Positions 57,899 through 64,000 of a stretch of 64,000 nucleotides of DNA are shown here, piece after piece. Under the pieces are notes generated by a model. It was not told the origin of the DNA. It did not search any database and saw only the letters and a program-made list of their open reading frames with translations. The position numbers and the translations under genes were made by a program. The stretch's first letter is position 1. The number at the start of each line of letters is the position of its first letter. Origin of the DNA: Myceligenerans pegani (GTDB taxonomy: Bacteria > Actinomycetota > Actinomycetes > Actinomycetales > Cellulomonadaceae); contig NZ_JADBGR010000104.1 of assembly GCF_014892515.1 (NCBI RefSeq), positions 47,826 to 111,825 of the forward strand. The letters run 5' to 3'.

Positions 57899-58696
57899 TC
57901 ACCGGTTCGCGTCCAGCAGGTCCAGGTCCGGCGGGACGATCGTGCGGGACGCCATGAGCTCCACCACCAGGTTGTGCTTGAGCCGGTTCCCGACGGGGCT
58001 GCCGACCTCGGCCGCAGTCAGGCCCGGGACGCCCTTCGAGGACAGGCGCTCCCGCACGCCGTCCACGATCCGGCCGACCTTGGACTTGCTCCATCGTTCG
58101 CCACGGTCGACGTCGCGCAGCAGGGCCGCGACCGCCTCCCGGGACCACGGTTCCGGGTGCCGCTCGTACAGGAGGTAGGGCTGGGCGGTCGCCACGACGG
58201 CGAGCTTCTCCGCGGGGGAGAGCGCCCACGTCTGCCCGTCGAACGTCGGCTCCCCGTACACGGGCCGCGGCCCGTTGCCCGTCCCGTCGGACACGTAGAT
58301 CTCGACCAGGTGCGTCCGGCTCGCCGAGGTCCGGATGAACACGGGCGTGTACCCGGGGGTGAGCGGGTAGGGCGCGCTCTCGTGGAAGAGCTGCGTCGTG
58401 CCCGGGAGCTGGAGGTTGCGCCGGCCGCTGTTGCGCAGCCACCAGGCGCCGTCGTCGTACCGCAGGACGCCGTGCCTGCGGCTGACGCTGCGGTCGTCGC
58501 CGCCCACGAGCACCTGAACCGCGGGCTTCTCGCGACCGAACGTGACCTCCACCCCCGGCTGCGGCGGATGTTTCACCCCGCCGCCGAAGGAGAGCACGTA
58601 CAGGGTCCCGGGATCGCGGTCCGCCACCCCGTGCGCCAGGCTCGCCTGCGTCGGAGGGAGCTTCTCGAGCTTGCTGTCGTGCTGCGTGGTCGTCAT
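57899..58696 (-). CDS. FHA-domain protein, partner of adjacent Ser/Thr kinase
   Basis: The 265-residue protein starts at ATG 58696 behind AGGAGG. Residues about 45-115 form an FHA domain (VTFGREKPAVQV, DRSVSRRHGVLRYDDGAWWLRNSGRRNLQL) with the Arg, Ser and Asn residues that bind phosphothreonine. The C-terminal 130 residues (AEKLAVVATAQPYLLYERHPEPWSREAVAALLRDV, SKSKVGRIVDGVRERL) look like a winged-helix region, as in actinobacterial FHA regulators. It lies 74 bp downstream of the kinase gene on the same strand, so it is probably its substrate or reader. Confidence 0.85.
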   Translation of the reverse strand: MTTTQHDSKLEKLPPTQASLAHGVADRDPGTLYVLSFGGGVKHPPQPGVEVTFGREKPAVQVLVGGDDRSVSRRHGVLRYDDGAWWLRNSGRRNLQLPGTTQLFHESAPYPLTPGYTPVFIRTSASRTHLVEIYVSDGTGNGPRPVYGEPTFDGQTWALSPAEKLAVVATAQPYLLYERHPEPWSREAVAALLRDVDRGERWSKSKVGRIVDGVRERLSSKGVPGLTAAEVGSPVGNRLKHNLVVELMASRTIVPPDLDLLDANR

Positions 58697-58770
58697 GTCG
58701 GCCTCCTGAGTCGCCTCGGCGGGAAGCGTGGCACGAGGGTACCGAGACCCCTCCCGGTCCGCTCCCGACC

Positions 58771-60630
58771 TCAGCCCGGCAGCGCCTCGGCGACCGCGCG
58801 TGCCGCCGCCGTCGTCTCGTTGCACAGCGTCTCGAGCGGCTTGTCGCCCGTGCCCTCGATGACGACGCGCACGAGATCGGCCGTGGTCGAGGCGCCGCCG
58901 TCGGCGTCCGGGCGCTCGGCGGCCACCACGCTGACGATGCACGTGTCCCGCCCCCAGGAGTCCTCGCCCACGTACGCGTCGTACCCGCCCAGGGTGATGC
59001 GGCGGCCGTCGTGGTCGCCGAGCGGCTCGTGGTGCTGGAAGAGCACGCGGAGCTCCTCCCCGGCGGCGTTGTCCCAGCGGCAGTCCCACGCGGCGAAGCC
59101 CACGACCCGGTCCTCGAGCGGGCGCCCGTCCAGGAAGGCGTCGACGGCCGCGTCCTCTCCCAGGTGGCAGGCGTTCTGGCTGAGCAGCGCCCCGGGTTCC
59201 GGCGTGAAGAGCCGGCGCGGGATCTCGCCCGCGTTGAGCCGCGCGACGGCGGTCTCCACGGCGGAGTCCGCGACCGCGCACAGGTCGTTCACCTCGGCCT
59301 CGCTCGTCGCGTCGACGGCGACGACGTGGTCGCCCGTCGGCAGGAGCAGGTCCCGCTCGCAGAACCCGGACGGGTCGGGGGCGGCCCGCACGACCCCGAC
59401 GACGCCGTGCTGCTCGGCCTCGCCCGCCCCGTCCAGCCGGGACGAGCTGCGCCACATCTTGAGCTCGACGAAGAGCTCGGCGCCGGACGGCTCCGTGATG
59501 CTCACGTCGCACCGGTTCAGCTCCCGGCGGTCGGTGTCCAGGCGCGCTTCGCCGAAGCTCGCGAGCGTGTCGACGTCGAGCAGCGCGCACGGATCCGCCG
59601 TCGCCTCGTCGCCGACCGCACCGGGCTGCCCGGCCGCCTGGGCAGGGCTCGAGGGGGCCGGCGTGAGGGCCGCACCGGGCGGGATCCCCGTGTCCGACGA
59701 CGGACCGAGCATCCGCCACAGGCCGAACACGAGCGCGCCCACGGCGGCGACGGCGGCCGCCGCCAGGAGCACGGACCGGCGCCGGCCCGTGACACCCCGC
59801 CGGACCGCGTCGCCCAGCCCGGCGCGCGGCTCGCCGGCGACGGCGGCGAGGTCGCCTCGGATCCGCTCGAGCGTGGGGCGGCCGCGCGGACTGGTGCTGA
59901 GCATCCGCCGCACGAGCGGCGCGATCTCGCCGCCGCGGGTGAGCGGGTGGACGGGCTGCGTCTGGGTGCGGTGGAGGAGGGTGCGTTCGTCGCCGGTGCC
60001 GTACGGGCTGGTGCCCTCCAGGGCGTGGTAGAGCGTGGCGCCGAGGGAGAAGACGTCGCTCGCCTCGTTCACGTCGGCGGTCTCGGCCGCCTCGGGGGAC
60101 AGGTAGCCCGGGGTGCCGATCAGCCGCGCGTCGCCGCTCAGCGTGGTCAGGCCGTGCAGGTCTCGCGCGACGCCGAAGTCCGCCAGCTTGGCGACGCCGT
60201 CGTCGGTCACGAGCACGTTGGACGGCTTGATGTCCTGGTGCAGCACGCCCGCCTCGTGCACGCTCGCCAGGCCGCCGGCGAGCTGTGCGCCGTACCGGGC
60301 GACGTCGCGCACCGGGAGCCGGCCCAGGTCCGCGAGCGTCCGCCCGGGCACGTACTCCATGACGAGCCAGATCCGCGTGACGTTCCCGTCGGCGTCCTTC
60401 TCGGCGACGGTGCGGTGGACGGTGACCACGTTCGGATGGTTGACCCGCGCGAGCTTGCGGGCCTCGCGAAGGAGCCCGCGCGCGGCGCCGGGCTCGGGAC
60501 CGGGCGCCAGCTTCAGCGCGACGTGGCGTTCGAGGTGCAGTTCCACGGCCTTCCAGACCTCGCCCTGCCCGCCCCGGCCCAGGCGCTCCTCGAGCCTGAA
60601 CTGGCCCGCGATCGTCTGCCCGCTCTCCAT
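58771..60630 (-). CDS. Membrane Ser/Thr protein kinase with cysteine-rich extracellular domain
   Basis: The 619-residue protein has a kinase domain (about 10-270): GRGGQGEVWKAVE, VALKLA, LHQDIKPSNVLV (HQD in place of HRD), LADFGVA, GTPGYLSPEA. A helix (about 287-307) follows, then an extracellular domain of about 310 residues with eight Cys (DPCALLD, NRCDV, GFCERD, LCAVAD, NACHLG, WDCRW, DTCIV, LCNETT), which resembles DUF3558-like lipoprotein folds. Gln in HQD is found in some active kinases. Together with the FHA protein it forms a likely signalling pair sensing something outside the membrane. Confidence 0.88.
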   Translation of the reverse strand: MESGQTIAGQFRLEERLGRGGQGEVWKAVELHLERHVALKLAPGPEPGAARGLLREARKLARVNHPNVVTVHRTVAEKDADGNVTRIWLVMEYVPGRTLADLGRLPVRDVARYGAQLAGGLASVHEAGVLHQDIKPSNVLVTDDGVAKLADFGVARDLHGLTTLSGDARLIGTPGYLSPEAAETADVNEASDVFSLGATLYHALEGTSPYGTGDERTLLHRTQTQPVHPLTRGGEIAPLVRRMLSTSPRGRPTLERIRGDLAAVAGEPRAGLGDAVRRGVTGRRRSVLLAAAAVAAVGALVFGLWRMLGPSSDTGIPPGAALTPAPSSPAQAAGQPGAVGDEATADPCALLDVDTLASFGEARLDTDRRELNRCDVSITEPSGAELFVELKMWRSSSRLDGAGEAEQHGVVGVVRAAPDPSGFCERDLLLPTGDHVVAVDATSEAEVNDLCAVADSAVETAVARLNAGEIPRRLFTPEPGALLSQNACHLGEDAAVDAFLDGRPLEDRVVGFAAWDCRWDNAAGEELRVLFQHHEPLGDHDGRRITLGGYDAYVGEDSWGRDTCIVSVVAAERPDADGGASTTADLVRVVIEGTGDKPLETLCNETTAAARAVAEALPG

Positions 60631-60740
60631 GCACAGTCCCCCTGACGGCGATTCGCCCGGATCGCGTCCCGTGGAGCCAGGCTAGTGCACGGAATATGGC
60701 ATGGACCAGGGATGTCGGCGAGGAAGCGGTCCGGTCCCGC

Positions 60741-61994
60741 TCACCGCGTCCGGAGTGCCGGGACCTGTCCGGTCACGATCGTGCCCGCGCCGCGTGCGCT
60801 CGTGACCTCGATCGTGCCGCCGGCCGCTCCCAGGCGGTCCGCCAGGTTCTCGAGCCCGCTCCCGCCCCGCACCGTGCCGGGGTCGAATCCGCGGCCGTCG
60901 TCGGCGACCTCGAAGAAGAGCACACCGTCGTCGCCGTCGCGGAGGCGGACGTGTGCCACGGCCTCGTGGCCGGCGTGCTTCGCGACGTTCTGCAAGGCCT
61001 CGACGCAGCAGAAATAGACCGCCGCCTCCACCTCGGGCGGATACCTGGACACGCCCGCCAACGACATCGTGACGGTGTTGGGCAGGCGGTCGGCGGCGGA
61101 CTGGAGCGCTGCCACGAGCCCGTGCTCGGTCAATACCTGCGGGAACATCCCCTGCGTGAGCCGGCGCAGCTCGGCCTGCGCCTCGCGCACGTCGTGGCGG
61201 AGGTTCCCGACGGCGAGGGCCGCCCGCTCCGGGTCACGCAGGCACTGCTCCCGGATCATCGAGAGCTTCAGCCCCATCGCGACGAGCCGTTGCTGGGTCC
61301 CGTCGTGCAGGTCGCGCTCCATGCGCCGGCGCTCCCGGTCGGTGGCCGCGACGACCCGTGCCCGCGACGCCCGCAGCTCCTCGGCGTGGCGGCGCAGCGC
61401 CGACTGCGAGGCCAGCAGCCTCTCGTTGGAACGGTGCGTCTCGTCGAGCAACCTGCGCAGCCGCGCGTTGTTCGACAGGCCGAGGTGGGCGATCATGCCG
61501 CCCAGGAACGGTGTGAAGAAGATGATGACGGTCGGGGGAAGCCAGTCCGGAAGTTCTCCGGTGAGTCCGGAGAAGTCCTGGAGCAGGCCGAGAGCCGCGA
61601 CCCCCATGGCGACCGCCAGTGACACCACCAGGTAGGGCCGGAGACGGCCGGCGGAGGTGTAGGGGGCCGCGAAGACCGCCGGCAGCAGGGCGGCGAGGAC
61701 CATCAGCGGCCAGGCGAAGGTGGCGACGGCGGTCGCGCCCATCGCGATCGCCCAGTTCGCGACGGCGAGCCACGACACGGTGCGGCCCGCCTCGCCCCGG
61801 GCGAGCGGCCGCAGGCCCGCCAGCATGGCCAGGCCGGCGCAGCCCACCATCACCGCCAGGGCGAGCAGCCACGGGGACCGGTGGACCAGGAGCCAGGCCG
61901 CCAGCAGCACCACGACCGCGGTGCCGCAGGTCCCGGCGTCGAAGAGCACGAACCTGCGGAGCCTCCCGTCGTGAGACGGGTGGTCAACGGGCAT
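60741..61994 (-). CDS. NarL-type sensor histidine kinase
   Basis: The 417-residue protein has about six hydrophobic helices (20-175), a coiled linker, the HisKA_3 phospho-acceptor ATDRERRRMERDLHDGTQQRLVAMGLKL and a HATPase domain (YFCCVEALQNVAKHA, EVADDGRGFDPGTVRGGSGLENLADRLGAAGG). It overlaps the response-regulator gene upstream by 11 bp, so the two form a two-component pair. The signal is unknown and no extracytoplasmic domain is seen. Confidence 0.92.
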   Translation of the reverse strand: MPVDHPSHDGRLRRFVLFDAGTCGTAVVVLLAAWLLVHRSPWLLALAVMVGCAGLAMLAGLRPLARGEAGRTVSWLAVANWAIAMGATAVATFAWPLMVLAALLPAVFAAPYTSAGRLRPYLVVSLAVAMGVAALGLLQDFSGLTGELPDWLPPTVIIFFTPFLGGMIAHLGLSNNARLRRLLDETHRSNERLLASQSALRRHAEELRASRARVVAATDRERRRMERDLHDGTQQRLVAMGLKLSMIREQCLRDPERAALAVGNLRHDVREAQAELRRLTQGMFPQVLTEHGLVAALQSAADRLPNTVTMSLAGVSRYPPEVEAAVYFCCVEALQNVAKHAGHEAVAHVRLRDGDDGVLFFEVADDGRGFDPGTVRGGSGLENLADRLGAAGGTIEVTSARGAGTIVTGQVPALRTR

Positions 61995-62664
61995 GCTCGG
62001 GGTCGCCGGCGAGGAAGAGCAGGACTGCCTTCACCCGGCGGTTGACCTCCGGATCGTCCACGAGCCCGAGCTTGGCGAAGATCGAGTTCGCGTGCTTCTC
62101 CACGGCGTGGCGGGTGACGCCGAGCGACTCGGCCACCGCGGCGTTGCTGCTCCCGGTGGCGATCTCGGCCAGCACCTCCCGCTCCCGCTGCGTGAGGGTA
62201 GCGATCGGCGAGTCCACGAGCCGTGACCGGGACCGGATCATCGTCTCGACCACCTCGCCGTCGATGTAGGACCCGCCCGCCGCGGCGGCCCGGATCGCGT
62301 GGACCAGCTGGTCCAGGTCGTCCACGTGGTCCTTGAGCAGATAGGCCCGGCCCCGCGACCCGCCGCGCAGCACCTCGAGCGCGTAGACGGGATCGGCGAA
62401 CTGGGAGATCACGACGACCCCGATGTCGGGGTACTCGTCGCGGAGCACGCGAGCCGCCCGGACGCCCTCGTCGGTGTTGTCGGGAGGCATCCGGATGTCC
62501 GTGAGCACCACGTCCGGGACGTGCCGGCGTACGGCGGACAGGAGCTCGGGCAGAGAGCCGCAGACCGCGCACAGCTCGAACCCCTCGACACCGCGGAGAA
62601 GGCTCGCCAGCCCCTGCCGCACCAGCAGGTTGTCCTCCGCGAGCACGAGCCGCAAGCCACCCAT
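61984..62664 (-). CDS. NarL/LuxR-family response regulator
   Basis: Start ATG 62664 (a GTG at 62673 is possible); 226 residues. Receiver: LVLAEDNLLVRQGL, phospho-acceptor Asp in VVLTDIRMPP, Ser in VVISQF, Lys in YLLKDHV. The LuxR helix-turn-helix is LTQREREVLAEIATGSSNAAVAESLGVTRHAVEKHANSIFAKLGL. It is divergent from the FG-GAP protein gene. The perfect palindrome between them (62708-62730) is a candidate target. Confidence 0.92.
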   Translation of the reverse strand: MGGLRLVLAEDNLLVRQGLASLLRGVEGFELCAVCGSLPELLSAVRRHVPDVVLTDIRMPPDNTDEGVRAARVLRDEYPDIGVVVISQFADPVYALEVLRGGSRGRAYLLKDHVDDLDQLVHAIRAAAAGGSYIDGEVVETMIRSRSRLVDSPIATLTQREREVLAEIATGSSNAAVAESLGVTRHAVEKHANSIFAKLGLVDDPEVNRRVKAVLLFLAGDPEHAR

Positions 62665-62707
62665 GTCCGCCACAGTAGTCCACCGCGTGCCACCGGGTCG
62701 GGGTGCC

Positions 62708-62730
62708 TTCCGCACCGTCACGGTGCGGAA
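62708..62730. promoter_or_regulatory. Perfect palindrome in divergent region
   Basis: TTCCGCACCG-TCA-CGGTGCGGAA has 10-bp perfect arms. It lies 44 bp before the response-regulator start and 114 bp before the FG-GAP gene. It may be the binding site of the adjacent response regulator or a bidirectional attenuator. No T-run follows on either side. Confidence 0.55.
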
Positions 62731-62844
62731 AGCCCTACCGGCGACTGCAGGTCGACGGTGGTGCTGGTCCTCTGTCGCGAACCGGCGACCTCGCAGCAGG
62801 CTGGGCGGGTCCAGCTCCACCGTCCTCATGCGAAGGAGGCAACC

Positions 62845-64000
62845 ATGGCACCGTACCGGTTGCTGTCATCCGTCCTCGCCGCCACGCTGGCACTCGTCGT
62901 CCTCCCCGTACCGGCCGGGGCGGCGGCGGACCCGCCGGATCCGGACGAGACCGTCTGCGACTTCGACGACGACGGCCACAACGACCTCGCCGTCGGGGTT
63001 CCCGGAGAGGACAATCGCGGGGCGGTGAACATCGAGTACCACGACGGGTACTTCCCGCACGTGCCCGCGATCATCCACCCGCCCGGGGACGTCGAGGGCG
63101 GCTCGGACTTCGGTGCCGCGCTGTCCTGCGGCGACTTCGACCACGACGGGGTCGCCGACCTCGCCGTCGGCGCTCCCCAGGCGCGGCCCGGCGGGCGCGT
63201 CTACATCTACTGGGGCGACACCCAGCGGCCACTGAGGTCCTACGTCTGGTTCTCCCAGAACAACAGCCACGTCCCGGGGACGGCGTCGTCGGGGGAGTGG
63301 TTCGGGTTCTCCCTCGCCGCCGGTGACTTCAACGCGGACGGCCGGGACGACCTGGCGGTCGGCATCCCGCGCGACTCCGATCCGGAGAAACAGGCCGGTA
63401 GCGTCGCCGTCGTCTACGGCAGCGCCGCCGGCTGGCTCAACGGGCCGCTGGGGCCGGTGTCCCTGCTCACCGGCGGCTACAAGGAGAACCCGCTCGAGAA
63501 CTCGCACCAGCTCTTCGGCTGGTCGCTCGCCGCGGCCCCGCTCGTCGCCGGCGGAGGTGACGACCTCGCCGTCGGAGCTCCCGCGACCTCTGTGCCCGGC
63601 GACGGCTTCAACTGCACGTGGGAGTGCATTCTCTACGCCGGGCGCGTCTACGTGTTCCGCAGCCAGGTCGACAGCCTGCTGTCGTACCAGATGCTGGAGG
63701 CCTCGGACTTCGCGGCCCCGGCCGGCCAGCAGTTCGCCCGCTTCGGCACCAGTCTCGCGGCCGGCGACTTCGACGGTTCCGGCGGCTCGGCCGGCCTGGC
63801 GATCGGAGCGCCGGACCACGACGTCCCCGGCGCGTCGTACGCCGGCCTCGTGTACGTGGCGCGCGGCAGCGGGGCGGGCCCGGTCCCCGAGTACGACGGT
63901 GTGCTCGAACAGTCCGACGCCGGCGGTGCGGTCGAGACCGGGGACCGGTTCGGTACCGCACTGGCCGCGGGCGACCTGGACGTCGACGGCATCGACGACC
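62845..64000 (+). CDS. Secreted FG-GAP (integrin alpha-like) repeat protein, 3' end outside window
   Basis: ATG 62845 lies behind AAGGAGG and opens a frame that runs to the window edge (385 codons visible). A signal peptide (MAPYRLLSSVLAATLALVVL, cleavage near GAAA) is followed by at least six FG-GAP repeats with calcium-binding DxDxDGxxD loops: CDFDDDGHNDLAVGVP, CGDFDHDGVADLAVGAP, AGDFNADGRDDLAVGIP, GGDDLAVGAP, AGDFDGSGGSAGLAIGAP and AGDLDVDGIDD. They form a beta-propeller typical of secreted surface proteins. The function is unknown. Regulation by the divergent two-component system is plausible. Confidence 0.88.
   Translation, partial: MAPYRLLSSVLAATLALVVLPVPAGAAADPPDPDETVCDFDDDGHNDLAVGVPGEDNRGAVNIEYHDGYFPHVPAIIHPPGDVEGGSDFGAALSCGDFDHDGVADLAVGAPQARPGGRVYIYWGDTQRPLRSYVWFSQNNSHVPGTASSGEWFGFSLAAGDFNADGRDDLAVGIPRDSDPEKQAGSVAVVYGSAAGWLNGPLGPVSLLTGGYKENPLENSHQLFGWSLAAAPLVAGGGDDLAVGAPATSVPGDGFNCTWECILYAGRVYVFRSQVDSLLSYQMLEASDFAAPAGQQFARFGTSLAAGDFDGSGGSAGLAIGAPDHDVPGASYAGLVYVARGSGAGPVPEYDGVLEQSDAGGAVETGDRFGTALAAGDLDVDGIDD

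Overview
The window is high-GC (by eye above 70% G+C) actinobacterial DNA with tightly packed genes, frequent ATGA/GTGA stop-start overlaps, many GTG starts and long Asp/Gly/Pro/Ser-rich surface linkers. Gene content (uronate oxidation, FG-GAP and WxL-like surface proteins, two-component systems, PASTA kinase) fits a soil or plant-associated Micrococcales actinomycete such as a Promicromonosporaceae or Cellulomonadaceae member. That placement is inference. I see no prophage, CRISPR array, intact insertion sequence or rRNA operon.

Layout. 1-2.7 kb: a small accessory segment (PadR regulator with membrane partner, DUF418 membrane protein) lies between two divergent copies of a tRNA-Ala promoter and 5' end, forming an 80-bp perfect inverted repeat. 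2.8-8.3 kb: two large secreted enzymes on the minus strand, a calcineurin-like phosphatase and a subtilisin-family protease. 8.4-9.8 kb: MarR regulator plus haloalkane dehalogenase. 9.8-12.2 kb: copper operon with a CsoR-type operator, a decayed HMA chaperone remnant and a CopB-type ATPase. 12.3-13.5 kb: polysaccharide deacetylase and a DUF3175 protein. 13.6-23.3 kb: a divergent hexuronate-oxidation locus (uronate dehydrogenase, IclR regulator and a TIM-barrel-like protein on minus; sugar ABC importer, glucarate dehydratase, 5-keto-4-deoxyglucarate dehydratase and ketoglutarate-semialdehyde dehydrogenase on plus). 23.3-27.1 kb: VOC protein, ribokinase, phosphoribosyltransferase, isochorismatase-like hydrolase and GlxA-type regulator. 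27.1-29.4 kb: NarL-type two-component pair.

29.4-49.4 kb is the most unusual part. A phosphate (Pst) operon is split: pstC, pstA and pstS lie at 31-35.5 kb behind a VanY-like peptidase, while pstB lies at 46.4 kb. About 11 kb between them encodes surface proteins: a 903-residue membrane-anchored binding-protein-like protein, a PstS-like secreted protein, a WxL-like Ig-domain protein and its paralogue, a DUF916-type protein, a low-complexity membrane protein and a sortase-fold protein that lacks the sortase catalytic residues. A PASTA Ser/Thr kinase follows pstB. Long untranslated leaders carry repeated motifs: one 20-bp motif at three transcription units, PHO-box-like repeats beside each of the three, and a four-hairpin leader present twice with compensatory base changes. 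I read this as a phosphate-linked cell-surface complex assembled without covalent sortase anchoring. That is a hypothesis.

49.4-64 kb: MazEF-type toxin-antitoxin pair, a hydrolase remnant, glutamine-amidotransferase-like protein, LysR regulator, FMN reductase, XRE-family regulator, methyltransferase, TetR regulator with paired palindromic operators, small membrane protein, zinc-type alcohol dehydrogenase relative, macrodomain protein, FHA protein with Ser/Thr kinase, a second NarL-type two-component pair and the start of a secreted FG-GAP repeat protein that runs off the window.
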